From assembly GCA_050953285.1 (NCBI GenBank), contig JBMNMK010000002.1, forward strand, positions 806,001 through 870,000: DNA of 64,000 nucleotides, written 5' to 3'. Positions 7,926 to 16,422 of this stretch are shown here, in pieces; positions within the stretch are counted from its first letter, which is position 1, and each line of letters opens with the position of its first letter. The position numbers were made by a program, and so were the translations under genes. The notes under the pieces were generated by a model. That model was not told the origin of the DNA, searched no databases, and was given only the letters and a program-made list of their open reading frames with translations. This stretch comes from Olsenella_K sp050953285 (lineage in GTDB: Bacteria; Actinomycetota; Coriobacteriia; Coriobacteriales; Atopobiaceae).

Positions 7926-9512
7926 CTAGTTCACCACCAGTGTGGCACCGCGTGCAGTGTCTTGTATAGCTTTCATCCTGGAATTTAATGCCGTTCCTGC
8001 CTCATGTGCACGGAGTTCCCAGGTTGTTGTGCATACTTCGTGAATAATCCGCATATCATGGCTGACCAAAATGACTGCTCCCACAAATTCCCGCAAAAGC
8101 ACCGCCAACGCCTCAACCGAATGCAAGTCAAGATGGTTTGTTGGTTCATCCATAACTATGATCTCAACCTCATCTAAGATGGCCTCGCCTATGATGAGCT
8201 TCCTGAGCTCACCCGGGCTTAACTCACCGTCTTCCAAGAATGCTTCGGGACGTGAATTGAGCTGTGCTATGACAGAGAGCACACGACCACGCTCTACACT
8301 CGACAGTGCAGCTAGGCGCTCACGCGCTGCCAAGCGCTTCTCATCGGGAAGCTCCTGTTCTACTACCAACGCAGACACATCTGCTGGGAATGTTTCTACC
8401 AATGCACGCACCAAAGTGGACTTGCCGGTACCGTTAGCACCCACAATACCAATGTGATCGCTCGGCCCCACATAGAGCTCAGGAATGGTAAGGCCTTCAC
8501 CATCATGGTCCTTATCGCCCTCTAACGCTGCTGATCCATCCTTTGCCGCTTTGCCATATGTCAGCACCCCCGCACTGAGATGCGCCAAATAGCTGCGCCT
8601 GGATAAGGCACCAAAACATGGTACCTGCCCGTTGTAGCGCTTCTCTACAAACGCACTGCTCCGATCCTTCTCTGCACGCGCGATACGCGCGTTCAGCAGC
8701 GTCGTTTGCCTCGTGGCTATGCCATCCTTACCAGAAACAATGGCACGCCCTATCTTTTCTCGGGCATCATGATCCTTAGCACTCAAACCCTTGCGGCTTC
8801 GCAGCGCATCTGAGTGAGAAGCCACTTCTCTTCTGCGCTGGCGCTCAGCTTCAAGCCGCTTCTGCTCCGCGCGCGCCTCGTGCTGGCGCGCCGACGCCGC
8901 AGTCCGCGCCTGCGTGACCTGCTGGGTAGCTTGGCTATACGTCCCCGGCACCATATGTGCACCTGATCCATCAAAGATGAGACAGCGGGAGACCAGCGCA
9001 TCAAGAAGGTCACGATCATGGGATATAAGTATTCCTATTCCTCCGTACCTTTTCAGTGCACTCAACACGCAGCGGCGCGCCAAAATATCCAGATGGTTGG
9101 TTGGCTCGTCAAGCACCAGCACATCAGGGTGCTTCCAGAGCGCTACGGCTATCTGTATGCGTTTGCGCTGGCCACTGGAGAGTTCATCAAAGCGCCAAAG
9201 CCACGCATCGTCTATTCTCATCTCATCTCTGAGACGCAGCGTATCACGCTCAAAATCCAGTGCAAAATCTTCGAGATCGGCTGGTGGTACATGCGTATCT
9301 TGCGGGCAGTAGGCAGCCACCAGATCTGGAAAGATAGACCCAGTATCGGGCTTGAGCTGCCTCACAATAAGCTTTGCCAACGTAGTCTTACCGCAGCCGT
9401 TGTCGCCTATGATGCCACACCAGCTCACCGGAAAGCTCACGGTCAGCCCCGCCACGGCCTCGTGGACACTTCCCGGGTAGGTAAAATGAATATCAGTCAG
9501 GTTTAATTGCAT
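7926..9512 (-). CDS. ABC-F family ATPase (duplicated ATP-binding domains)
   Basis: 528 residues with two ABC ATPase domains and no membrane segment. Domain 1 has Walker A GDNGCGKTTL near residue 37, the signature LSSGQRKR and Walker B VLVLDEPTNHLD. Domain 2 has GANGTGKSTL, a degenerate signature LSPGELRK, and IIVMDEPTNHLD. The charged interdomain linker (about 205-270, rich in Arg, Glu and Gln) is the part that reaches into the ribosome in this family. ABC-F proteins are translation factors or protect ribosomes from antibiotics. Which of these applies here cannot be told. It has no operon partner. Confidence 0.88.
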   Translation of the reverse strand: MQLNLTDIHFTYPGSVHEAVAGLTVSFPVSWCGIIGDNGCGKTTLAKLIVRQLKPDTGSIFPDLVAAYCPQDTHVPPADLEDFALDFERDTLRLRDEMRIDDAWLWRFDELSSGQRKRIQIAVALWKHPDVLVLDEPTNHLDILARRCVLSALKRYGGIGILISHDRDLLDALVSRCLIFDGSGAHMVPGTYSQATQQVTQARTAASARQHEARAEQKRLEAERQRRREVASHSDALRSRKGLSAKDHDAREKIGRAIVSGKDGIATRQTTLLNARIARAEKDRSSAFVEKRYNGQVPCFGALSRRSYLAHLSAGVLTYGKAAKDGSAALEGDKDHDGEGLTIPELYVGPSDHIGIVGANGTGKSTLVRALVETFPADVSALVVEQELPDEKRLAARERLAALSSVERGRVLSVIAQLNSRPEAFLEDGELSPGELRKLIIGEAILDEVEIIVMDEPTNHLDLHSVEALAVLLREFVGAVILVSHDMRIIHEVCTTTWELRAHEAGTALNSRMKAIQDTARGATLVVN

Positions 9513-9709
9513 AAGAAGACCTCACGCTCTCAGTAGAGGACACTAGACGCTCGATATGTGCCAGCAGGGAACATTTACCTACTACACGTGTCTAGTTGCG
9601 CAAGTCTCTTATCCTTTCCGCGGGGTCGCTTGCCAAAGGCGTACCCAAAATGAGTCCAGCGGCATTTTATCAAACTGCTGATGAAGGTCGAGAGATTTTT
9701 TCCTAAACC

Positions 9710-10567
9710 TCACTCTTTGATGAGTGCGGCCATCTCTTTATCGTCCTGAGAATTTTCAAATGTATGAGGATCTCCACTTAAACGCGCATTTTCTGAATGT
9801 AAAGCGCAGATAGCAGACATCTCTTGATCAGTCAGTTCAAAGTCAAACAGATCCATATTTTGCTTCATGCGCTCCACGTGCACGGATTTGGGCACAATAA
9901 CATGCCCCATCTGCACGTGCCAGCGCAGCACCACCTGCGCTGCACTCTTTTTGTGGTCTTCAGCCGCTCGTACCACAGGCTCAGACTCAATATCTCTGCC
10001 ACGACCCAGAGGCTGATACGCTTCCACCACGACACCGTGTTCCTTACACCACGACTCAACCTCAGGTTGCCAGAAGTGGGGGTGAGACTCAATCTGGTTG
10101 ACTGCGGGTACCACGCCCGTCTCGTCCAGAAGCCTATCCAAGTGCTCTACCAAGAAGTTTGAGACGCCAATCTCTTTGACAGCCCCTTCTTTTTGCAGTT
10201 CAATAAACTCTTGCCACGTCTCTACATAGGTATTGTGAGCGGGGCAGGGCCAGTGGATCAAGTATAGATCGAGCACATTCTTGCCCAATCGCTCACATGA
10301 GAGCTCAAAAGCACGCCGAACGTTATCACGACCTTGGTCACAATTGCGCAGTTTGGTGGTCACAAAGACCTCATCTGCCATACCAGAAGCCCTAAGCGCT
10401 TGGCCCACCTCTTTCTCATTGAGGTAGGCCGTTGCGCAATCAAGATGCCGATACCCCAGCTCAAGCGCTTGCTCTACCGCCGCCTGCGTATCTTTCTTGG
10501 GGATGTTGAACGTGCCAAACCCCACCTGCGGCATGCTTGAGCCGCCGTTGAGCACCACATCTTGCAT
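9710..10567 (-). CDS. Aldo/keto reductase
   Basis: 285 residues, close to the usual length for the NADPH-dependent (beta/alpha)8-barrel oxidoreductases. The catalytic tetrad is visible: Asp43 and Tyr48 in LDCATAYLNE, Lys72 in TTKLRN and His105 in YLIHWP. The cofactor region VIVPKSVHVERMKQN is also present. It resembles 2,5-diketo-D-gluconate reductase-type enzymes acting on small carbonyls, but the substrate is not known. The ribosome binding site AGGAGG (10574-10579) partly lies in the stem of a long hairpin, so initiation may depend on RNA folding. It follows the ABC importer genes on the same strand. Confidence 0.88.
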   Translation of the reverse strand: MQDVVLNGGSSMPQVGFGTFNIPKKDTQAAVEQALELGYRHLDCATAYLNEKEVGQALRASGMADEVFVTTKLRNCDQGRDNVRRAFELSCERLGKNVLDLYLIHWPCPAHNTYVETWQEFIELQKEGAVKEIGVSNFLVEHLDRLLDETGVVPAVNQIESHPHFWQPEVESWCKEHGVVVEAYQPLGRGRDIESEPVVRAAEDHKKSAAQVVLRWHVQMGHVIVPKSVHVERMKQNMDLFDFELTDQEMSAICALHSENARLSGDPHTFENSQDDKEMAALIKE

Positions 10568-10577
10568 GAGAAGCCTC

Positions 10578-10607
10578 CTAGTATGTTTGCCTATGCAAAC
10601 ATACTAG
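10578..10607 (-). promoter_or_regulatory. Perfect 13-bp hairpin abutting the aldo/keto reductase ribosome binding site
   Basis: CTAGTATGTTTGC and GCAAACATACTAG are perfect inverted repeats around a 4-base loop. The last two stem bases are part of the AGGAGG of the next gene. There is no T-run. It fits in the gap between the binding-protein stop and the reductase start and could be an operator, an attenuator or a translational control hairpin. Confidence 0.6.
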
Positions 10608-10611
10608 CTCA

Positions 10612-11700
10612 CTATGCCAAGACGGGGGCAAACACGTTGTTGAGAATGGTATCCACATCATCCTTGGACTCGATAACGTTGAACTTCTTGTAGTCCGTGA
10701 TGATGTCGGTGAGTGCAGCTTTGGTCGTGGAATCACTCACGGTGAAATTGTAGCGGTTGGCCAGGTCAAGCGCCACGTCCTTATCGCCTGAAGACCAGTT
10801 GTTCTCAAACATAACGTCCACGAACTCTTCCTTGTTGTTCTGGACCCACTCGCTGGCCTTGGTGAATGCGCGCACGAACTTCTTGGCCGTCACTGGGTTG
10901 CTCTGGAAGAAGTCCGTGTTGAACGTCACGATACAGCAGGGCTCGTTCTTGAAGTCGTCGTCGGTCGTGATGGAGCGAATGGCGCGCAACGTGCCGTCCT
11001 GCACAAACTTGTAGGCAAACTGGTCGGAGAGGGTAGCGGCCTGAACCTCGTCGTTCTGGAGCGCCTGCACGACGGCGTCGCTGGTGACGGCCTTCCAGTT
11101 GACGGAGTTGATATCGACGTCATCACGGTTGAAGAAGCGCATGGCAATGTTGTGGTCAGAGGTGCCGATGCCCTCAGGCAGGCCAACTGTCTTGCCCACG
11201 AGGTCGCTCGTCTTCTGGATGTCGGAGCTACCCAACACGTAGAGGGACTTGCAACCCGTGTGTGCAGAATGTGCCATGGTCAGCTTGACACCGTTGGTTG
11301 CAGGCACCAGAAGCGTTGCAATGTGGTCGCCCGCCACGTCTACCTTGCCAGAGCCGATAGCGTCGGTGGTGTTGCTCATGTTCACAATGGTGACGTCGAG
11401 GCCCTCATCTTGGTAGAAGCCATTGGAAAGGCCGATGCCCAGCGCGCCCAGGCACAGGCCACCGGTGTATCCCAGGTTGAGCGTCTTGCCATAGGCAGGC
11501 TCGTTCTTCCAGGCCTCTTCCTCTTCCTCCTCAGACATGCCACGGACCTTCTCTGCCGTTGCCTGAACGGTGGTCGCGGTCTCCTCAGACGCCGTGTTGG
11601 AGCTATCTACCTGCGTAGTGCCGCAGCCGGCAAGACCCATGCTCACTGCGCCAGCGCCCATGAGGCCCAAGAAATTCCTACGTGTCAGATCAATACTCAT
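10612..11700 (-). CDS. ABC transporter substrate-binding lipoprotein (NMT1/SsuA/TauA type)
   Basis: 362 residues. It begins with a twin-arginine signal (TRRNFLG, residues 6-12) and a lipobox LAGC with Cys26, so it should be a Tat-exported lipoprotein. The mature part shows the NMT1-like periplasmic fold (LGYTGGLCLGALGIG, then QDEGLDVTIVNMS; KTVGLPEGIGTSDHN). These proteins bind nitrate, sulfonates, taurine or thiamine precursors. The ligand here is not determined. GGGAGG is correctly spaced before the ATG. It is the third gene after the matching permease and ATPase, an unusual but known order. Confidence 0.88.
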   Translation of the reverse strand: MSIDLTRRNFLGLMGAGAVSMGLAGCGTTQVDSSNTASEETATTVQATAEKVRGMSEEEEEEAWKNEPAYGKTLNLGYTGGLCLGALGIGLSNGFYQDEGLDVTIVNMSNTTDAIGSGKVDVAGDHIATLLVPATNGVKLTMAHSAHTGCKSLYVLGSSDIQKTSDLVGKTVGLPEGIGTSDHNIAMRFFNRDDVDINSVNWKAVTSDAVVQALQNDEVQAATLSDQFAYKFVQDGTLRAIRSITTDDDFKNEPCCIVTFNTDFFQSNPVTAKKFVRAFTKASEWVQNNKEEFVDVMFENNWSSGDKDVALDLANRYNFTVSDSTTKAALTDIITDYKKFNVIESKDDVDTILNNVFAPVLA

Positions 11701-11824
11701 ACTGTCCTCCCAAATATCTTATGCTCACACCTTACGCGAGCATACAATCGGTAAACTCAACACTGGGCAAACGAGCGCCTGGTACAGCCTCGCGCCAAGC
11801 GTAGCCGCGCGCCCGTGCAATCCC

Positions 11825-12595
11825 TTAGGCTTCAACTGCTTTCTTCTCAGACGCATAGTCAAGACGAGAAAGGACTTCACTTCTGAGCGAGAAGAACCGC
11901 TCGCTCGTGCGGTCACGGGGGTAGTCCATGCCCACTTCAAATCGCTCAATCACGCGGCCGGGGTGTGGCGCCATCACCACCACGGACTGGCCCATGTAGA
12001 TGGCCTCATCCACGTCGTGCGTGACCATGATGGCCGTGCAGCCCACTCGTCTCCAGAGCGAAAGAATCTCATCTTGCATGGTCATTCTGGTGAACGCATC
12101 CAGAGCACCCAGCGGCTCATCTAGGAGCAACACCTTGGGCTCCATCACCATGGCGCGTACGAGCTCCACGCGCTGTGCCATGCCACCCGAAAGCTGGTGG
12201 GGGTAGTTGGTCCTAAACTCCGAGAGACCTGCCAGGTCAATGAGGTCACGTATCTCTTGCCGGCGCGTGTTTTGCTCGCCCTGCATACGCAGCCCAAAGG
12301 CTACGTTTTCCTCAACGGTAAGCCAGGGGAAAAGCGTTGGACGCTGGAACGCAAAGCACCTGTCAGGACCTGCATCTTTGATGGTCGTGCCGTCCAGAAC
12401 CGCCTCACCTGTGGTGGGCGTCGTGAGACCGGCAATGATACGCAGCAGCGTGGACTTACCACAGCCAGACGGACCAACCAACGAGATGAATTCGCCGCTT
12501 TGAACCGTCAGGTCCACCTGCTCCAGCGCTACGGTTACGCCCTCGCCATCGGGTGCGGGAAAGCATTTGGTGATGTTGCTTAATACCAGTGCCAT
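11825..12595 (-). CDS. ABC transporter ATP-binding protein (SsuB/TauB/NrtD type)
   Basis: 256 residues. Walker A GPSGCGKSTLL, Q-loop FQRPTLFPWLT, signature LSGGMAQR and Walker B VLLLDEPLGALDAFTR are all present, with the H-loop THDVDEA. FPWLT and GALDAFTR are typical of the nitrate/sulfonate/taurine importers. I chose ATG at 12595 because it overlaps the permease stop by one base (TAATG). An in-frame ATG at 12619 would add eight residues. It should drive the permease encoded immediately upstream. Confidence 0.88.
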   Translation of the reverse strand: MALVLSNITKCFPAPDGEGVTVALEQVDLTVQSGEFISLVGPSGCGKSTLLRIIAGLTTPTTGEAVLDGTTIKDAGPDRCFAFQRPTLFPWLTVEENVAFGLRMQGEQNTRRQEIRDLIDLAGLSEFRTNYPHQLSGGMAQRVELVRAMVMEPKVLLLDEPLGALDAFTRMTMQDEILSLWRRVGCTAIMVTHDVDEAIYMGQSVVVMAPHPGRVIERFEVGMDYPRDRTSERFFSLRSEVLSRLDYASEKKAVEA

Positions 12596-13677
12596 TATTG
12601 ATCCATTCCCTTTCTCCACCTAAGGACATAGGCGCTAATGCGCTTGAGGAGGAAATTAACCAGTACAAATACCAGACAGATGATTACGATGGCCGCATAC
12701 ATCTTGCCGTACTGCGCCCACGACTTCTGCCAGGTGATATACCAGCCCAAACCGGACTCTACACCAATCATTTCTGCAACCAACAGTGCCGTGCATGCAG
12801 AGCTCATGGCCTGAATCATGCCCTGGAAGATGCTGGGAAGTGCAGAGGGGATGGCAACGTTTAAGACGAGCTTTCTGGTGTTAGCACCCAGCGTTCGCGC
12901 GGCCTCATACAGCGAAGGATCGATGTTCTTGATGCCCGTAGCTGTAGCGATAGTCACTGCAAACCACACGCCCAAAGCAATGATGAACACAGCACCCGAG
13001 AAAAGGCTTGCCGCAATAACCATTACCACAGGAATCCAAGTAGTGGAAGGAATGGCACCCAGGATCTTCAAGAAGGGGTCGACCCAGTAGGCAACCTTCT
13101 TTGAATACCCGCATGCAATACCCGTACCCAGACCGATCACCAAGCCAAATGCATAGCCAGTAAAGAGCAGTCTAAGCGAGCTCTGAACACACTGCCACAG
13201 ATAGCTGGCATCGCCGATAGCGGCGTTTAAAATCTCGTCCACCCAGGGGAAATAGGGGAGCGGCAGAATGCCGGTCTTGACCGTCAGTACGTCGTAGATG
13301 GTGAAGAGGCAGAACACAAGGGTGTAGAACGGTGCATGGAAACGCAGATACTCAAAGCTCTTCTCGGAAAAAATGCCTGCCACAAAGACAGCAGCCGAAA
13401 GCGCAATGAGTATTCCCATGAAACGAGGGTAGGTCCAGGTCAGATGCGCCGAGGGCACACTTGGCATATAGAGATACTCTGCGACCGAAATAAGGCCTGC
13501 TAATACGGGGAGTATGCAGACGAACCAATCGAAGGCAACCTGCGCCTTGCTTTTCTTCTTGCGCTCCATCTTCTTGAGCTCTTGCTGGGAGAGCGGCGTC
13601 TCCAACAAGGAGGGCACGGGGGATGGTGATACGTCAGACAGCCCCGCATCCACACTCATAGTATTCTGTTCTTGCAT
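12595..13677 (-). CDS. ABC transporter permease (SsuC/TauC type), with a long N-terminal extension
   Basis: About 360 residues. The core (from about 120) is a BPD_transp_1 permease of the nitrate/sulfonate/taurine group, with LGAIPSTTWIPVVMV and the EAA-type loop SLYEAARTLGANTRKL. Ahead of it is a charged cytoplasmic segment rich in Lys/Arg and three extra membrane helices (FVCILPVLAGLISVAEYL; MGILIALSAAVFVAGI; PFYTLVFCLFTIYDVL), which make it longer than the usual 250-270. The start is unsure: ATGs at 13704, 13677 and 13659 are in frame and none has a strong ribosome binding site. GTGGGG before 13677 is the best. Confidence 0.82.
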   Translation of the reverse strand: MQEQNTMSVDAGLSDVSPSPVPSLLETPLSQQELKKMERKKKSKAQVAFDWFVCILPVLAGLISVAEYLYMPSVPSAHLTWTYPRFMGILIALSAAVFVAGIFSEKSFEYLRFHAPFYTLVFCLFTIYDVLTVKTGILPLPYFPWVDEILNAAIGDASYLWQCVQSSLRLLFTGYAFGLVIGLGTGIACGYSKKVAYWVDPFLKILGAIPSTTWIPVVMVIAASLFSGAVFIIALGVWFAVTIATATGIKNIDPSLYEAARTLGANTRKLVLNVAIPSALPSIFQGMIQAMSSACTALLVAEMIGVESGLGWYITWQKSWAQYGKMYAAIVIICLVFVLVNFLLKRISAYVLRWRKGMDQ

Positions 13678-13726
13678 GAATACCCCACAAACTTTCATTT
13701 TCACGTAAATGTGTCAAACGGGTTAC

Positions 13727-13738
13727 ACATTATAATGT
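13727..13738. promoter_or_regulatory. Palindrome overlapping a possible -10 element
   Basis: ACATTATAATGT is a perfect 12-bp palindrome. It contains TATAAT on both strands and lies 50 bases before the ABC importer operon. I see no good -35 at the right distance, so this may be a promoter, an operator or both. Confidence 0.35.
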
Positions 13739-13825
13739 CCTCGTAAATTTGGGTAATAAGCAAGGAAGTTAGGTTAAGTGTTGAAAGCTTAATCAAATTG
13801 ATTACTGCATGAGGGACAATTCCCC

Positions 13826-13831
13826 TATAAT
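13826..13831 (+). promoter_or_regulatory. Possible -10 element for the HD-domain gene
   Basis: TATAAT at 13826-13831 is a consensus -10. TTACTG 18 bases upstream is a weak -35. The transcript would have a leader of about 120 bases before 13957. Confidence 0.35.
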
Positions 13832-13956
13832 ACGCGCGTAGCAGGCGTCTTGTACGCCGTGGCGCCCCACAGAACATGCGACGCGAGCTCCATAGCAATC
13901 GTGTACAACGCTTCTTATACCACCCGATCATACCGAGCCGTGCTAGGATTAAGCGC

Positions 13957-14481
13957 ATGAGATCAATGACTCCGCGTGAGCGCACGCAATTTCAGCATAT
14001 TGTCCAGCCGTACCTTGCGCAAGACTGCGTACAGCAGATGGGCAGCTATATCCAGCATGGCAGCGTAACCACCCTTGCGCATACCCTGCGTGTAGCATCT
14101 ACCTGCTATATCTGGAGCCAGTGGCTCTCGCACACATTCAACCTCATTTTAAACGTGAACGATCTGGTCGCCGGCGCGCTCTTGCACGATCTCTATCTCT
14201 ACGACTGGCACGATAGGTCGACCTCCAAGCCCCATCATGCAACGAAGCACCCGCTTTATGCCGAGAAAAACGCGCGCGAGAAACTCCATGTCAATGAGCA
14301 CGTCTGCGCCATCATCCGCACGCACATGTGGCCGCTACCGCCCACCAGAGTGCCTGCCAGCAAAGAGGCGCTCCTGGTTTGCGTAGCTGACAAGTGGTGC
14401 TCACTTGAAGAGACATTTCTCATGCGCAAGGCGCGCCCCAAATGTAGCGGTGCTGCCCAAAATGCTGGAGCTGAACTATGA
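13957..14481 (+). CDS. HD-domain phosphohydrolase family protein
   Basis: 174 residues. The HD metal-binding pattern is visible: His42 in TLAHTLRVA, His77-Asp78 in LLHDLYLYDWH, His93-His94 in KPHHATKHP, and a late Asp in CVADKWCSLEE. Proteins with this fold hydrolyse nucleotides or phosphoesters. The short length and TLAHTLRVA pattern match small bacterial HD hydrolases of unknown substrate. AGGA lies 9 bases before ATG 13957. Upstream in-frame starts exist but add a basic, non-conserved leader. Its stop overlaps the ATG of the next gene (ATGA), so the two are translated together. Confidence 0.75.
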   Translation: MRSMTPRERTQFQHIVQPYLAQDCVQQMGSYIQHGSVTTLAHTLRVASTCYIWSQWLSHTFNLILNVNDLVAGALLHDLYLYDWHDRSTSKPHHATKHPLYAEKNAREKLHVNEHVCAIIRTHMWPLPPTRVPASKEALLVCVADKWCSLEETFLMRKARPKCSGAAQNAGAEL

Positions 14482-15272
14482 GCATAGCGGCAACTATCTG
14501 CCTTTTTGCTATCTGCAGCTTTGCTGGCTGGCTCTGGGAAACCCTCTACGCCATCATCACCACGGGCAAATGGGAACGTCGCGGATTTCTGTATGGCCCG
14601 GTGTGTCCCATCTACGGCGTAGGCGTGGTCTCGATCATATTGCTGGTTCGTACGGTCTCAGGCGTTGAGCCACTTGAGAGCGACTGGTGGAGAGTTTTTC
14701 TCGTCTCCTGTTTTGGCGCCATGCTGTTGGAATTTGTCACGTCCTGGGTGATGGAAAAGCTCTTTAATGCCTACTGGTGGGACTACTCCAATATCCCTAC
14801 CAACATTCAAGGGCGTACCTGTTTACCTGCAGGTTTGGTGTTTGGCTTGGGGGGAATTCTTGCCGTATATGTCGTGATGCCTGCGGTTAACAGCGCCACG
14901 ACCGTTATTCCTGAGCTGGCGTTTCAGATTGCTTCCTACATTATTGTGGCAATCACTTTCATGGATATCACCACGACGGTGAGCGTCTTAACGGATTTTG
15001 AAGACAAGATCATTGCTGCTAATGACAATATCAATACCAAAGCAGAAAACCTCACCGAGCTGGTTGCTTCTAAGGTCTCGCAGACGCCAGGCATCATTGT
15101 TGAGTCTGGGGAGAAGCTGGAACACCGGGCGACGCAAGCCGTTATCAGTTCTATGGACTCCCTGCACAAAAGTGCTCTCTCCCGTGTACGCGGATTTAGA
15201 AGCGCCAAAAAGCCCGAAATCAGCGAGGCGCTCTCCTGGTCATTGGAGTATCTCAAATCACTTCGCAAGTAG
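14478..15272 (+). CDS. CmpB-like integral membrane protein (ABC_trans_CmpB family)
   Basis: 264 residues. The N-terminal half (about 1-170) has five or so membrane helices with the family patterns AGWLWETLYA, GFLYGPVCPIYGVG, LEFVTSWVMEKLF and WWDYSNIPTNIQGRTCL. The C-terminal 100 residues are soluble, helical and charged. The family is named as a putative ABC permease, but evidence for transport is thin. It starts inside the stop codon of the HD-domain gene. That coupling suggests a shared job for the hydrolase and this membrane protein. Confidence 0.78.
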   Translation: MSIAATICLFAICSFAGWLWETLYAIITTGKWERRGFLYGPVCPIYGVGVVSIILLVRTVSGVEPLESDWWRVFLVSCFGAMLLEFVTSWVMEKLFNAYWWDYSNIPTNIQGRTCLPAGLVFGLGGILAVYVVMPAVNSATTVIPELAFQIASYIIVAITFMDITTTVSVLTDFEDKIIAANDNINTKAENLTELVASKVSQTPGIIVESGEKLEHRATQAVISSMDSLHKSALSRVRGFRSAKKPEISEALSWSLEYLKSLRK

Positions 15273-15426
15273 GTATCTTTTTGCATACCACAGTATTTTT
15301 TTGCATACTATTGCATTTGTTTTTCTCAATTGTGATATGTTGTGAGAAAGTCAGCATGAGATTTTATGCCTGGTACGTGTACTGTTAGGTATTATTTGGG
15401 ATACCATTGAGCAATACATATGTTCT

Positions 15427-15445
15427 ACATATATTGGATATATGT
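15427..15445. promoter_or_regulatory. Inverted repeat upstream of the pirin gene
   Basis: ACATATAT-TGG-ATATATGT is a perfect 8-bp inverted repeat with a 3-base spacer, 64 bases before the pirin start. The size and spacing fit a dimeric repressor site. The A+T-rich 236-base gap around it (15273-15508) also has TTTCTCA/TGAGAAA arms near 15324-15351. No regulator gene is adjacent. Confidence 0.4.
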
Positions 15446-15508
15446 GTAACTTTTTGACGCGCATGGGAATAAGCAGAGCAACATACGATGCAAGGTTAGG
15501 AGAACACC

Positions 15509-16357
15509 ATGTCAACACCGAGAAAGATCACCAAGCGCGTTCAGGGTTTTGCAACTCAAGACGGAGCAGGCGTACATCTCATCCGCGTACTCAACAACTC
15601 AACTATTAAGGATTTTGATCCCTTCCTTATGATGGATTCGTTTGATTCCACCAACCCAGATGATTATAAGAAGGGCTTCCCTCTGCACCCGCACCGTGGC
15701 ATAGAAACCATCAGCTATGTCGCCCGTGGTTACATGCAGCACAGAGATACCCTCGGTTTTGAAGACACGGTAGGGGACGGAGAAGTTCAGTGGATGTGTG
15801 CAGGTTCTGGTATAGAGCATGAGGAGACAATCCCGGCATCTGAGCGTCTTTTGGGCATCCAACTTTGGCTCAACCTGCCCAAAGCAGAAAAGATGAGCAC
15901 CCCTGCATACCGCGCTATCAAGGCAGATCAGATTGAAGAGATTCCCTTTGACGAGGGTAGGGGCACGTTACGGCTCCTTGCAGGAAACTATGAAGATCAC
16001 CATGGTGCCCAAGGCACGCATCTGCCCCTTGATTACTATGACTTGGTCATGGAGCCTGGCGCCAAAATCACCTTTGCGTCTGACCCCAACCGCACGGCCA
16101 TGGCATTTACACTGCTAGGAGAAGCCACGATTGCTGACGAAGCAGTTGGTCCTAAGACATGCGTACTCCTCTCAGAGGGCGATGAAGTCACCGTTGAGGC
16201 CACAGCAAGTGAAACGGGCGAGAAGGTCCATGTTCTCTATATGAGTGCCCCAGCACTGCATGAGCCCGTCGCATGGGGAGGCCCCATCGTGATGAACACG
16301 CGTGAGGAAGTCCGTCAGGCGTTCAATGAATACTACGACGGCACCTTCATCAAGTGA
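15509..16357 (+). CDS. Pirin family protein
   Basis: 282 residues, a bicupin. The four metal ligands expected for pirins are present: His60 and His62 in PLHPHRGIETI, His104 and Glu106 in GSGIEHEE. The C-terminal cupin (about 160-270) ends with NTREEVRQAFNEYYDGTF. Bacterial pirins are Fe-binding proteins. Some have quercetin dioxygenase activity and others act as redox-sensing regulators, so the role here is open. GGAGAAC lies before the ATG. It is monocistronic or read through into the next gene: a 14-bp hairpin with a short T-run follows. Confidence 0.88.
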   Translation: MSTPRKITKRVQGFATQDGAGVHLIRVLNNSTIKDFDPFLMMDSFDSTNPDDYKKGFPLHPHRGIETISYVARGYMQHRDTLGFEDTVGDGEVQWMCAGSGIEHEETIPASERLLGIQLWLNLPKAEKMSTPAYRAIKADQIEEIPFDEGRGTLRLLAGNYEDHHGAQGTHLPLDYYDLVMEPGAKITFASDPNRTAMAFTLLGEATIADEAVGPKTCVLLSEGDEVTVEATASETGEKVHVLYMSAPALHEPVAWGGPIVMNTREEVRQAFNEYYDGTFIK

Positions 16358-16385
16358 TGGGGACCTAGACGCTTGTTGGTAGGCT

Positions 16386-16422
16386 AGACTCATGAGAGGA
16401 AAGCGAGGCCTCTCATGAGTCT
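16386..16422 (+). terminator. 14-bp perfect hairpin: pirin terminator that also covers the next start codon
   Basis: AGACTCATGAGAGG and CCTCTCATGAGTCT pair perfectly around a 9-base loop (AAAGCGAGG) and are followed by TTTTAT. It looks like a Rho-independent terminator for pirin. However, the ATG of the next gene (16415) and its likely ribosome binding site (GAGG in the loop) lie inside the structure, so it may also control translation of that gene. Confidence 0.75.

Noticed and set aside
13678..13956. TPP or other riboswitch before the NMT1-type importer
   Set aside because: I searched the leader by eye for the conserved CTGAGA and related blocks and found none. The transcript leader is probably only about 45 bases.
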